From Lates calcarifer (Eukaryota > Chordata > Actinopteri > Centropomidae), in NCBI RefSeq assembly GCF_001640805.2, contig NC_066844.1:9168430-9232429 (forward strand): a stretch of DNA of 64,000 nt, written 5' to 3'. Both the position numbers and the translations under genes were made by a program. This document shows positions 1 through 12,620 of this stretch, one piece after another (within the stretch, counting starts at the first letter, position 1; every line of letters starts with the position of its first letter). The notes beneath the pieces are model-generated. The model made no database searches and was not told where the DNA came from. It saw nothing but the letters and a program-made list of their open reading frames with translations.

Positions 1-1515
1 TATGCAATTGTCATGAGTAAGTGTCATAGCTCAGGAATCCTGCAAGAACAAAAGAACAATTAACATGCAACTACAATTATCAGTATGTAGTTATTTAGTG
101 TGAGAAACTATCCCTCTGTGTGTTAGACGCTCTGTTTTAAATCTGAAAAAAATGTCACTTTACTGTAAACTCTATGTCATGTCTATGTCTATGTCAGGAT
201 CCTATAGGAATGATGACTCAATTTTTCTAGTGGTCTAATTGTTCTGTAGTTGGGCTGCTGGAAAGTTTTTGATCTGCTCCTCTAAAATGAACCTGCTCCT
301 GACCAGGTTAGCCATGCAGTACCCTAGTGATCTACCCTGGTTTATACAGTGCTATAGTTGTGTAATACCAAAAGTAACTACTTGACCCACTAATCTCACT
401 TCATGGTGTAGGCCTCAGGTTACACAGGTAATTAGGCAATTTGTTTATATGCACTGTTATAACCTAGTTATTGTAAATCAGTGTATACATGCAGTAGGTC
501 TGTAATCAAATTTCTCCACTAACCTGATCTCATTTTGGAGGCATGATTTACTTATTTTACTTACTTATTTCATACATAACAAAAATCATGTGAACGTCTA
601 AAGGGTTCACCTAATTTTCAAAAGTGTTCTCGAACCAGGAAATCTGAATTGACTCCAACCATCTAAACTTGTACTTGAAGTTTTAAGTTCAATCAATATT
701 TTCATATAAACAGTGAATGCATAATGTAAAAGTCAACCCTTGTAGTAGCAAACCCACAGACAGTAGGTCCCACCTAAAGAAGTTTAACATGACACTGAGA
801 TTATTTCTGCCTCCAAGGCAGCCGTAAATGCAACAAATGTTTGAAAACCTAAAACTGCAATTTGCAAGGTCCTCATAAAGCAGGTTTGAACATGAAAGAA
901 ACCTTTCAAACAAGGAACTGCCATGTTTTTATATCTTTTCAGCCCACAGCATCTCAAGCCCAGTGCAGTGCCACCCACTTCCCAGCTGACTGGCAAATGT
1001 GTTTGAGAAGGAGTATGAGCTCAAGTGTGTGATCTAAACACAGAATGTCAAATTGGACTTTCATTCTCTGTCTACCTCTATATATCCTCCCATAACACAG
1101 AGATTGATTCTGATGTTGTGTCTGAACTGTGATGCTCAAGTGTTTTTTAATGGCTTGCATTCAGGAGCCTTTTAAGTGTTCCTCTGTACTCATAGCAGTT
1201 GTTTGAACTGATGTTATTGCCTTTCTAACCTCTTGTCACTTCTAAAATCAGGACTAATCAGTTTCCTCTTTTTCCTGTGATGAATGAATCAAAAATTACT
1301 GATGTGTAATGATTGTATCTTCATTGCTACCTGAGCTCCAAAAAAGCACTAGTAACTTTACTCTTATTCAGTATGTAGTAAATGTCAGTGGATCTCCTGG
1401 TTATAGTAAATAAAATATGAAATGTGCTTGACAAAAACAGCATAAGGTGGACAAATTAATTTGTAAATATATATGTGAACAGACATGCATGATTGACTGT
1501 TAGTCAATCAGACAT

Positions 1516-1765
1516 CCATCCATCCATTATCTATACTTCTTAAGGGTCGAGGGGGGGCTGGAGCCTATCCCAGCTGATATTGGGTGAGGTACACCCTGTA
1601 CAGACTGCCAGTCCATGGCAGGGCCAACATATACAGACAAACAACCAACCACACTCACATTCACACCTACAGGGAATTTAAAGTTACCATTTAACCTAAT
1701 CTAGACATGCATGTTAGGGTTTGCTGTGAGGCAACAGTGCTAACCACTGCACCACCGTGCCACTC
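1516..1765 (-). repeat. Fish tRNA-derived SINE (Mermaid-like) with target-site duplication
   Basis: Read on the minus strand, this begins with the tRNA-like head (GGCACGGTGGTGCAGTGGTT, then a GCCTCACAGC block) and ends with the stock fish tail: 'CAGCTGGGATAGGCTCCAGC' followed by TAATGGATGGATGGATG. The element is flanked by a perfect 12-bp direct repeat, TCAATCAGACAT, at 1504-1515 and 1766-1777, the mark of L1/LINE-type retrotransposition. About 70-90 bp of the usual middle portion is missing, compared with the copies at 27.2 and 28.3 kb. The family name is from memory. Confidence 0.8.
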
Positions 1766-2979
1766 TCAATCAGACATACAAGCACAAATCCAGAGTTGTA
1801 AAATCCCTCTCCAGTATTGTAAACTGCTGTAAAGCACTCAGACATGTGCATTTATCACGCTGACTGGATTTCCTGGATGACTTTTTATCTTCTCACTCTG
1901 ACTGGACTAACTGGATTTTTTTTTTTTACTTCTCACCTGTACCTGTGGTAACACACCCCACCTACACAGCCTCTTACATTTAATTGAATTCTAAACACCT
2001 ACTAATACCAGCCCAGTATCCCTAGAAATTACATTCCACTCCACACCTCACAATTCACATCCAACAGAAAAAAAACTATGACAGTACATGAAGTAAGGTT
2101 CCCTTTATTTAGCTAGGCTGAAACAAGGTGTAGAGCTGCTCAATTTTGTTCTCTAGGGTAGCATGGTTGTCTGGATGGGCAGAAACTGAGACTTTAGGAA
2201 ATGATGATGTAGACACCCACATTCGGTTCCTGATTGCTCTTTATTAGCATCAACCAGGGCCTCGACTACTAGTGAAGAATGCATGTATAATGAATCACAA
2301 GCATTGCTAAACTTGGTGTCTTTGTTAGCAGCTGTTGTGTATTTAAATTTTTACATTGCTTTTAGTTTAGAGTATGTGTTTTCAGGTGTGTTGGTATGGA
2401 CAGAGATTATTTCTGATCCACAGCTCGTCTGGATGGGAAAAAAATTGTTTTAAATTAGGTGTAAATCAAGTGTCATCGGCAAATATGAAAGTAAGCACAG
2501 TCAATAAATGCACCGTTCCACACATCATACATGAGGATGGTGAGGAAAGCCCTTCACTGTACTTGAAACCAAAGTGTCTTTCATCACGCACTTCTCAGGG
2601 GGAAGAGTCTCATGGGGACAGTGAAGTAGATGCAGTGTAACATGATGACAGCAAAATAACATGTTGACACAGACAGAAAATAACAAGACCTTTTAGTGAG
2701 CACTGTAGGGGTGATCTGCTCTCATGGAGTGAACATGAGGATTGTCTATACATGAGGATACACACTGCATAACTGTATAACTGTATAACACTTCAACTGT
2801 TTAAATGTACTGTATGTTTATTCATATAGTGCTACCATACATGCAACTACTATACTGCAGTGACTTTTACAGATAGGCAAGCAGAGACAAACAACCACCT
2901 ACCACTCAGCCTACCCTAGCTCTATCACTATCTCAATATGCGATTCAGCTGGTTACTGGCCAACAAGGAAACATGGACA

Positions 2980-2983
<4 letters not shown>

Positions 2984-3018
<35 letters not shown>
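2984..3018. repeat. (TG)n microsatellite
   Basis: Uninterrupted TG dinucleotide run of about 17 units. Confidence 0.95.
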
Positions 3019-3021
<3 letters not shown>

Positions 3022-3452
3022 ATATGGTTGCATACAGATAAAACATACATAATCACAAATGCATGGATGTAAAAAAAAAAAACAGTGCATAACTATGCAT
3101 TTCGAATTAAAACACACTTGTACCTTGAGTACCATAAGATGTCAGGACCCCCTGAACACATCAGAGACTGCTCAAGGAGAGATGCTCTTTCTTGTGGTTA
3201 GATTGCACATATCTTAGAGTGGAGAAATTGCACATTCCTAATATGAAGGAGTAAAAACAAACATCAACAGTTTAAGAATAAGTAGTTAATAAAAAATAAT
3301 AATTAATTAAGATTAAGACGAACATTGGACTTCAGTGTTCTAGACTGCTTGGCACTACAGCAACAAGGACTGAGCTGGTTGTTGTCGCATAAACTGCATC
3401 ACACTGCTACGTTCACAGCAGACGTCTGATTCTGTCCCAGGCACCAGCCTCA

Positions 3453-3475
3453 CCTCTCTCTCTCTCTCCTCTCTC

Positions 3476-3497
<22 letters not shown>
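3453..3497. repeat. (CT)n microsatellite, slightly interrupted
   Basis: CT repeat broken by two CCT steps; a polypyrimidine/polypurine mirror tract. Confidence 0.9.
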
Positions 3498-3508
<11 letters not shown>

Positions 3509-6204
3509 GATAATTTCTGCAAGAAGCTGTGTTACTTATGTAACATTATATATGTAATATTCTGTCTCAAACTTACTGCAGATCTTGCACAAAGATGATA
3601 AATCACTGTGTAATTTGCCCATTAACTTGCTGTCCAAAAAATGCTTCTCCCCTCTCTGTGTGACTATCCCAAGCCCCTGTCAATGGGACATGGTAACGCC
3701 AATGAAAATAACAGAAACAATGCATGAAATGGCTGATAGTCAACCTAGCTTCTGGAGCAACAATCTCAGCGGCCACAAGAAGGAAGTAAATTTCCAGGTG
3801 AATGCAGACAGGTAACATATGGAACAGAACGCTGTTCAGAGATTTAAATATTGTATCGTCTATTTGTGGCTTTAACTGGTCAAACACTGCTTGCGTTGCT
3901 CGTCCTAATGGAACGCCACTGCCATACTATATATTTAAAACACTGTAGATATAAGAAAGAACCTACTACATGTTGGAGTGCTATGGGTGGTCTCATCACT
4001 TAGCTTAAAGGTTGATTTTACATTAAAATTGTAATATTTAATGCAGAGAAACAAAATCTCACACTGAACTCAGGCTAGAAGTATGTGAGTCTGGATTGGA
4101 GCTTCCGTGAACATGGGTAAGTTAGCTAGTTGGTAACAGCAGTTGTCCCATTAATTTCACTCTTTAATAAAGAGATTGATTTTCTTCAGTGGTAATAACA
4201 CAACATAAGGCTGATACAGCTAATAGCTGCTTGTATATTGTACAAACAGTATTGTTGCTACCGAGTCAAGAGAAACTAGCTTGGGCTCACCAGGAATAGA
4301 AAAGCTACTGAAAACATTTGTTTGTGTAAGGGACGATACCACAGTTTTCTTTTGGAGTTGTTGAAAGGCATTCTGGGAAAAGAAATCTCTGAAATAGCAT
4401 TTATATTTGGCGCGTGGGATCAACAGCAGTCCTACTGTATCTGTGCAATATTTATGGATTTATAGTTCGGTGTCAGATTCCAGCCAGTGATAACTACTGT
4501 AATACTAAACATGAATATTGTACATGACTGCGCCATATTGTGCTTTTATTATGGTCTCCACCGTAATTGTGTTTTCACTCTTTGATTCACTCTCTGATAT
4601 TAAGCAACAGTGGGAAGTGTTGCCCTGACTCATTACTAAACAGGAGACTACAGCCGTGCAGTTGCCATAGTTACATTTTTTCATTCACTGTGACAAAGAG
4701 TGGTGATTGCGGTGAGCAGAAGGTTTGTAGTGGAAATGGCTTTTCTAGTTGTGTGTTACCGGAAGCAGATTACTGAACCTTTCTTCAACTTTGGCCAACT
4801 CTGGCAAGTGAGTTCTGAAGAGCCGAGATGATTTTTTATTAAGTCTTGATACATAAAAACACAGTATTCAAAGAGGGTGTACTTCATTTTTCATATGACT
4901 GTATTTATATTATTTTAAGTGCGTTTTTCATTGCACTTCATCCTATTTTGTTTTTACTGACGCACCAACTTTTCCACCGCAGCCAAGCATAAAAACATTT
5001 TTGTGATATTCGATGTTTGTTATGTTGAATTTGCAGTCTTTCCACTCAGGTCTTTTTATGCACAAAAAATAAAAAAGTGCATAAGAACATTTAATCACAG
5101 GTCTTGTGATCTCCTTGTGAAATTTTTATGATGAGTAGTACATTTCAATGAGTGGCCCATTAACTGCAGCATAGACTTCAGCATGGCTACAGAGTCTGTA
5201 GCTGGGTTTATACTTGACGCATGATGTTTCTAACAGTCCTCTTGTAACTGCAAGAAAGAGCTCAACACAATACCACAATCTCACTTAATCCACTTACTAA
5301 TATACCTCAGAGCTTAATCGTTGTTATACTGAAAATTTTCCCAATTTCAGTATGTTCCTTCAGCCACGTGCTCTAGTTCCATATGAGAAGAATAATTGGA
5401 TGTCTTTAGTCAGGTTTTGTTTTCAGCCATGTTTGTTTGTTTATTTATTTGTTGGTAGGATTATGCAAAAAGTACTGAATTAATTTGCACCAAACTTCCT
5501 GCAGGTATGGGATATAATCTAAAGAAGGATCTTAGGATCTTATATCACTTTCCCTAAGATAGGGCATTTTCCACATTTTGGCCTTTAAAGAGGTATGCAC
5601 TCTATTGAGAGATATTCTAGTTAGATACTTGGATGTCTTTCAGGCTAAAATACTCTCCACTGCTCCAAATTTGTCCATTTCTTAAACATAATGAAATGTT
5701 TTAACTCAAGACAGGGAACAACATAACCCATAACTATGTGCTGACCTCTGGCTGTGAATAGACTGCTTTGTCTCTATCAGTTACATATATTCTGGAATTT
5801 GTCTTCAAGGCTGCTGCCTGTTTTCTCCATTGATTGCATATACAAAGTCAGGCTGACATCTCAGTCTCTGATTTAAACTAGTAACTCAGTCACTGAATCA
5901 GATCTCTGTGGTGTGCTATGGCATACGTAGATGCAGGAATAATTAACATTAACTTTCTATTGTATTATTTCATGCTTCTGAAATAATAATAATGAAGTTC
6001 TGGACCATTATGCAAAGTGCTCTTATCAAATCTGATTATGAGTTCTGTGGTGGCTGAGGATGCTGTATTCACAAGTAAGATTATATTTATAGTACAACCC
6101 TTATACTGCACTTAGGTGATCAAACAACTGACTGATCATCCTCACTGCCATCATCAAGCTCCATGTAATTAATTCCTCATAGTTAGCCATCTCTACTTTT
6201 TTGT

Positions 6205-6550
6205 GATATTAATGACATTTTGGGAAATATGTTTACTTACTTATTTGCCAAGAATTAGATGACAAGATCAATACCACTCTCATGTCTGATTGTTAGAGCT
6301 GGAGCCAGTGGATGATTAGCTTAGCTTAGGATATTGGCAGCAGAATGAAACAGCTGCTTTGGCTCTGTCCAAGTTTCAAAAGTACACATACTAAGTCCTC
6401 ACCTATTAACACACTGTATCACTCAACCAGGAATATAAGAATACCAGATGGTGGATTTACAGGGAGTAACATGCTAGAAGCATTTCCTGGCAAACAGTAA
6501 CCAGTTGTAGTGACTTTCTTAAGTCTTGGCAGGTTGCCTGGCAAATTCAT
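6205..6550 (+). repeat. Dispersed teleost repeat fragment
   Basis: The text runs from a 'TTTGGGAAATATG' start through 'TAGATGACAAGATCAATACC', 'CTCATGTCTG', 'GATTAGCTTAGCTTAGGATA' and 'GCTTTGGCTCTGTCCAA', ending in a 'CTTGGCAGGTTGCCTGGCAAA' type tail. I recognise this as a very common interspersed element of percomorph fish genomes, diverged here. Its class is not certain to me (probably a non-autonomous DNA element). The 110-aa frame at 6510-6842 overlaps its end and is not a gene. Confidence 0.6.
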
Positions 6551-8813
6551 GTTGATGTCAAGATTCCAAGCAGTCACTGTGATAAAGCCACTGATACAGC
6601 GTGGTGAGTCAGCCTTGCTGCCAATTTGTTACCGTAGCACAGTTGGCTACTGTAACAAAAAAATCCTCTGGGGCCAAGAAAGCTTGTCCATGGACTGCTG
6701 TTCTAAAAGAGATGTCCGTAAAACTGTTGACAAGATACCTAGAACTGTAAAGACAGTCAATTATGGCTCTTTTTCTCCATTATCTTTTTACATGTTTGCC
6801 TTCATTTGTCAGGAGGTAGACACGAATCAAAAGGGAGAGTGAGGGCAGTAATGACTTGCAACACAAGTCAAACTGGGGGGCACTATGGCTGTGTCTTGTG
6901 CAGCTTAACTGTGCAGTCGTCAGGACTAGGAATGGGGATCGAGACCCACTTCTGTGCAGACCCGTTTCCAAATTTCTAAAAATTTTGGTTGCTTGTTGCT
7001 TACAATGACTGAATGTGCAAAGCGCTCAAAGGTTTGGTATTTAAGTATTGGTATGGTAAGTATCAATAGTGGTATCGGTAAAGACCCGGACTGTTAGACA
7101 CACTCTAAAAATGGTATCAATGCCAATAAAAATTCACGAACTCCACTTATTACTCTTTGTACAATTATTTTTTTCTACAATGAAGGAGGGCCAAGCAGGC
7201 AGGGGCAAAGAAGACAGAAGCAAACGAGAGTGCAAGAAAATGTTTTTTGAATTGTAATGGGTGAGCAGTTTTCATTTTGGCTGACCTTATATCCAATTCA
7301 GAATGACACACTGATGTAGATCAAACCTACTGACCAGGACTGGACAAGACTGGACAAAGAGGTGATACTGAAATGTAATTTTTATCTGTTGATTATTTGA
7401 TATAATTCAGTGTAAATCTGAGATTTTTTAGTAAGCTGTACGGAAATAAACACCGAACTGATGTCTCTTCTGACAACCAGACAAACAGGGCAGCCAGTGC
7501 AGTGCAGTGTTGACACCACTAGAGGCTGTCAGTCTTCAAGGCATCTTTGAATGGGACATAGGGGTAGGGGGGTCACTTAGGACATAATTACTTATAATGA
7601 GAAGAATAGAGGAGAGAGAGAGACACAGAGAAGAGAAGCAAAAAGAGAAGCTCAAGCAAAAATTAACAAAATGTCATAAAATCTGACCTCATAGGTTCAT
7701 TCTGCTTGAAGATTTTTTTCCATGTTTCCAGTGCTCACTGATATCATGGCAGATATGTGATTCAGCAACACTGTATTACCTGATGTGACTATGTATCTGA
7801 GTGCTGTCAAAGCTTGTCACAGCTGCACAGCAGCACTGTGCCTCAACAAATCCCCAAGTATAGCTTCCAAATGAGGATGGCAGCTGCCCCTGCATACATG
7901 TTACTTTCACCATTTGGAGCAATGGATAACTGGTATAGATAATGGATGGACAGAGAGATTACACCATTCGGCCTGTACAGCTCTGGTACAGACCACTAGG
8001 GGTCAGGAGACCCCTAGTTGAGAAACACTGCTACAGTAAAGTCACAGAGTGTATCTTTAAAATGTAATGTCTGGCAGCACAACCAAACCAGAACATTAGT
8101 CCAATATTCCAGTTTCTTCATAAGGAACCCATCATTACTGATAAACTGTATAAAGAACATTACTCTGAGACACAAGAGGTGATTCTAGTGGGTGGTGAGG
8201 AGAAGCTATTTCTCACGTGCAACAGATTGTTCTAATAAGAGCTGGGCTCTCATGTCATCGGTTCCCAACCCTGTCTGTGTTTAGTTTGATCTGGATCAAC
8301 AGATTTAATTGAAAGCTTTTTAACTCCTTGTGACACAATTTAGCTTTGTTTTCATCAGATGTTGGATGAAGAAGAAAAGAAAAACATTTTCAATCACAAA
8401 TCGATATCGAGTCGACATTTGCTCCAGACGACTTATTGCCACATGCCTCTCGTAGATGCTAATGTGCAGTGTAACTATCACCTCAAACAGCACCTCCTCC
8501 ATCACAGTCGATTAACTACCTTTTCTAATGAAAGTTTAAAGGTTTGGATTGCCACGGGGTGTGCTATTAACGAAGTAGCCAATGTGAAGAAGACTCCTCT
8601 CAGACTATAAGGTTGAGTGTAATAAATCATATTTTTGCGTTCTTGAATATTCGACCAAAAGGCAATAGGCATCCAGCGACATGGTGCGACTACAGAAGCA
8701 ACAGTTGGTGTCATGTTTCTTGAAGAAGCCTTCTGCAGGTGAAATGTGTATTTAAATCACAGCTTTGAAGTTAGGTTTTGGGCTTTTTTCCTCCTTTTTC
8801 ACGCTGATCTTAC

Positions 8814-9164
8814 CTTCTGCTGCCTCCTTGCCATGTCAGTAGGTTGCTTTGCGTTGAACGGATAGGCGATGCAGCGCATCACAAACACATACAGCTGGAG
8901 TCTCTTTTTCCTCTCCTCCTCTTCCCTTTGCATCTTCTCTAGATCCTCCTTCTCCTTGTCGCTGCCTACCGACGGGCTGGGGCTGGAGGGTCGGCCGCCG
9001 CCGCTCCCGCGGCCCCGGGGCTGTAGCCCTCCGCCACCGTGGCCGTCGGCGGCTCGGCCCGGTGATAGTCTGGCTCCTCCGAGGCTCTTCGGGGCCGCCA
9101 CCTCTTTGTGTTCCACCTCCAGTATCTCATCCCCTTCCTCCTCGCTGGAAGACGGATCCAACAT
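8814..9164 (-). CDS. cadps: Calcium-dependent secretion activator (CAPS family), first coding exon
   Basis: CAPS proteins prime dense-core vesicles for Ca2+-triggered exocytosis at the plasma membrane. This exon encodes the N-terminal 117 residues: an acidic start ([17 protein letters not shown]), a Gly/Ser/Pro-rich disordered stretch, a charged helix ([19 protein letters not shown]), then the invariant block [20 protein letters not shown] and TDMARRQQK. It ends in phase 0 at the donor AAG|GTAAGA. The start is set by the family's [10 protein letters not shown] opening, although the frame stays open upstream to 9437. The [10 protein letters not shown] motif, the charged helix and VFVMRC (not VFVVRC) fit CADPS better than CADPS2, so the symbol is a best guess (cadps, a or b copy). 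Later exons, with the C2, PH and MUN domains, lie beyond the left edge. The gene is divergent from nampt. Confidence 0.88.
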
Positions 9165-9170
9165 GCTGCT
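8930..9170. promoter_or_regulatory. CpG-rich block over the cadps-type first exon
   Basis: Locally GC- and CpG-rich DNA (notably 8990-9090) in an otherwise AT-rich, CpG-poor window, as expected for a CpG island at the 5' end of a neuronal gene. The transcription start is probably between 9170 and 9680 on the minus strand, but no core element is evident. Confidence 0.5.
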
Positions 9171-9959
9171 GAGGCAGATGAGGTGGAAACAATACCTGCA
9201 GCAAAAAGTAAAACTGCAAAAGTTTAAAAAAGAGAGAGGAAAATGCCGCTCGGCTTCAGAGATAACCACAGAGGGTGAGATCCAGTTGAAGCCGCTGTGG
9301 AGACGCAAACCCTGACTGATGAGCGGCTCAGACTGTTGCTTCTCAAGAAAAAAAAAACTGCCGTCAGGCGAGTCAGCCTCAGCGAAAAAATGAAAGTGTT
9401 GGTGTCTAGTTGGTTGCGTGATTTCCGAGCCTTTCAATTCTGCCAGTCAGTGGCACATAGGAGGGATTTATCATGAAAGCAGATACAAAGGGGGAGGGGT
9501 TGCTGGCAGAGAAAACAGGACTAAACGTTGATGTGTTGATGCTCCGCTGCCTGGGGGAGGGAGAGGCAGGGCTCGGAGCTGACCGCGGTGCTGAAACCTG
9601 ATCTCTGGCTGGTCTGGGATCAGTCTGATCAGGCTGCGAGCACAATAGATGAACGGCCACCTGATGATCCAGCTGAGTCAAAAGGGGACAGGTTTAGACA
9701 GCACCAGACCGGAAGGGTTTGGCTTTCACAATAAAGGTTTCACTACTAATTAAAAATAGATAATTAAATGAATGATGACAAAATGTTAACAAATAAAAAT
9801 GTATAAATACCAAGAAATGGTCTTCCAAAACTACTTGAATCTACAGGTTTGAAATCAAGCCCATCAATTTTTATCTTTTATCTTTATATTTGCTTGCTCA
9901 TGGTGGGAAAGGTCAGGTTTCTCCTTATAATGTTGTAAGGTCTTGACCTTACTCCATAT

Positions 9960-10590
9960 AGTGCCTTGAGATACAGTACATTAAGAAAGCATTCCAACCC
10001 CTTCTATTTCTTCACATTTTGTTATGTTGCAGCCTTATTCTGAAATAATATATATTCTTTAAATTCTCCTCATCAATTTACACTCAATAATGACAAAGCC
10101 AAAGTAGTTTTTTTTTTAATCAAAATGGAAAATAGAAATATGACGTTGACATAAGTTCTTTACTATGACAGTTTAATTTTAGCTCAGGTTTTTTCTATTT
10201 CTCTGGATCATCTTTGAAAATGTTTTCACACCTTGATTGGAGTCCCCCAGTGGTAAATTCAATTTACTGGATATGATTTGGAACTGCACATACACCTTTT
10301 TATATAGGGTCTCACAGCTGACAATGCATATCAGAGCACAAACCAAGAGATGAGGAAGTAGGAACTGTCTGCAGAGCTCAGACAGGATTGTCAATTGACA
10401 AAACTGTCTAGTGTTTCAAGAGGAACAGTGACTAAAGTCACATCTGCGTTTCGATCCAGAGAAAAGACATCAGTAAATAGGGTCAGAAATTGTGGTCGAC
10501 AGTGCACATTTGATGAGGGGAATGCTCATGCATTAGTGCAATATGTAAGGAAATTGGGTGACTGTGAATGTCAGTGCAGGATGTGATCAG
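9960..10590 (+). mobile_element. Decayed Tc1/mariner-like transposon, apparently composite
   Basis: Left part (9960-10390): the typical fish Tc1 left end ('CATTTTGTTATGTTGCAGCC', 'CAATAATGACAAAGCC') followed by the untranslated leader ('CTTGATTGGAGTCC', 'TGGATATGATTTGGAACTGC', 'TATATAGGGTCTCACAGCTG'). Right part (10395-10586): a short open frame reading VSRGTVTKVTSAFRS...GRQCTFDEGNAHALVQYVRK, the helix-turn-helix DNA-binding region of a Tc1-like transposase. The DDE catalytic half is absent, so the copy is dead. The leader and the transposase head look like two different Tc1 subfamilies joined together. Confidence 0.7.
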
Positions 10591-11100
10591 ACTGTGTCAG
10601 CAAGAGCAGTCCATCAATGATTATATTTCTTACTTATTTCAGTTTTATGCCTTTCTTTGCTCTCCTATTAATCATCTCACAACCATTCAGATTTATCTAG
10701 TGACGCTTTGGAGACCCAGGAAACTTTATTTACATGAGAATAAGTCAGAGTGGTATAGTTCATAGCCAATCACAAAAACTGGGCAACAATAATCTGAAGC
10801 AGAAGCAGTCTCAGCAGTTTTCAAGTTCCACATATCTAACTGATTGTCTGTTGTGAAAGGTTGGATGTCATATTTCCTGCTCTGAAATTCTGACAAAACT
10901 GAGGTGCTGGTCATTGGCCCAATATAGACACCAGTTTGATCAAGTAACAGTAAACCAAGAATTTTGGAGTTTTGTTTGATCCTACCAAGACCACCTCACC
11001 TACATAATATAGCTAAAAGCCTGTTATCATTCTTGGTCTCAGTTTTAACAAACCTTTTAAACCTAGTATGTACAGAAGTGTCAGTGTTGTCCTGTGAGTT

Positions 11101-11250
11101 GATGGTCAAATGGTTTGGGAGCACACCACATGGGCATGAATGCCCTGAGCAAGTGGTCTCTGGTTCAACTCCAATCTGGCCAGACCCTTTTCTGTGTGTC
11201 ATTCCCCTGCTCTTGTTCCCTGCATTTCCTGTCTATCTCTAGGAGGCACA
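11101..11250 (+). repeat. tRNA-derived SINE fragment
   Basis: Contains a B-box-like GGTTCAACTCC (11162-11172) and the body text 'TGTGTGTCATTCCCCTGCTC', 'TTTCCTGTCTATCTCT', seen in a common teleost tRNA SINE. The head is diverged and the 3' tail is short. Confidence 0.6.
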
Positions 11251-12099
11251 ACAGCAGCAACAAATAACCCTGCCAGGGTGTACATATGGGGATGTGAGCA
11301 TTCACTCAGATAGACCTAAACAGTATGCTTGGTGATTTCTACCTTCTTGCAGAGTTGCAGACTTGTGCACAAAGGGCTGAAAAAGTCCACAACAGAATCC
11401 TCAAGTGCTCTGCCAATTTCACTGTGGGACAGCCCAGAGCCCTCACAGATTTAGTTAGAATGTGTGCTAACGCCTGTGAGTGGGGGATATAGGAAGTAAC
11501 TGAGTATTTTAGTTATACTGCTGTCACAACCTGACTCAAAATTTGCATCAAACAATGTGAGATGACAGGCCAGGGAATAGATGTGAGATTATTTTGCAGC
11601 CCCGTACCTGTATTTACAAGGAATCTTATCTCATTGTGAGGAGCTCTCCTAAACAGCACTAAAAGTTTCCTGATTTTCTCAGAGCTATTCACAAAACTGA
11701 GAGCAACTTTTACTACAGACCTGAGAGAACATCTGAGCTATGAGAGGGATCAGGTTGACCCTGTTACTATGGGTGACATCGTGTTCTATGAATTAATTTC
11801 CTCATTAGTATTCATTAATTCACCCAAACACACTGAATTTGATGGATATATAGGCAAGAAGAAAATAACTTGTTTAGTGTATTGCATTGCCATGTGCTAT
11901 TGTTTCAGTTGACCAAACAAATATTTTAATATGGTAATTCAACATACTGTATAGCACCTATTTTACCTAGAAATCTAGCAATTGCCATGAAGCCAGTGTT
12001 TTTTTTGTTTTTGTTTTTGTTTTAATTTAATTCAGATGGTGTTATGGTACAATGTAGTGTCAAACAAAATTGAAGAGCGAATCTTGGCTTGATTGATTT

Positions 12100-12620
12100 G
12101 ACAGACAGCTGTGTCACAGCTAATGGGAAGAGCACAGGTAGGGAGGACTCAAACTCAGACTCAAAGATAGGCTGTTGAAGTTAAGTTACTTTTTGAGGAA
12201 GAAAATGACTTACAGGCAGATGGGTGGATAAGCGAGCAAGAAGACAGGTAGTGGTGACACAGGTAGCACGAACAAATGTAACAGGACATTAAACAGGAAC
12301 ATATGCAGATGAACCAACAACAAACAGGTGCCAAAGGCAGGTATATATACAGACTGCTGTTGATAAGGAAACTGGGATCAAGTGTGTGAGTGAGCAGGGA
12401 AGCATAGGTGCAAATGTAAAACAGGTGAGCAGATGGATGTGGGGACAGGGAAGTCCAGGGACATCTAGTGGGCAGATGACGAATGACAAATGGGGGAAGG
12501 CAAGGACTGGGGAAAAGAAGGAAAGAACATAGCCTGGGAGAAATAAGCAGGGGCTAGAGTGACAGTAGTGCAGAGCTGCATAAATAATTTCCAAAACAGT
12601 GGTGCAACAAGGCACATTAC
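12100..12620. repeat. Probable dispersed repeat fragment of unknown class
   Basis: The AG-rich text ('GGTATATATACAGACTGCTG', 'GAAACTGGGATCAAGTGTGT', 'GACATCTAGTGGGCAGATGA') resembles a stock interspersed sequence of fish genomes. Class and limits are not established. A 108-codon minus-strand frame inside it shows no recognisable domain. Confidence 0.35.

Larger units (their letters stand above)
1..8813. other. Non-coding; inferred first intron of the cadps-type gene
   Basis: No exon is recognisable on either strand. The minus-strand CAPS-family exon at 8814-9164 ends in a clean donor, so transcription should continue leftward through this stretch; that makes it an intron by inference only. 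It holds a SINE with target-site duplications, two microsatellites and a dispersed teleost repeat, listed separately. A scrap at about 7920-7960 resembles the SINE tail (a GATAATGGATGG-type motif). The short reading frames here have no splice support and match no family I know. Confidence 0.55.

Noticed and set aside
8869..9315. 148-codon plus-strand frame
   Set aside because: It is the antisense shadow of the CAPS-family exon; its Ser/Pro-rich content reflects the opposite GC-rich strand.
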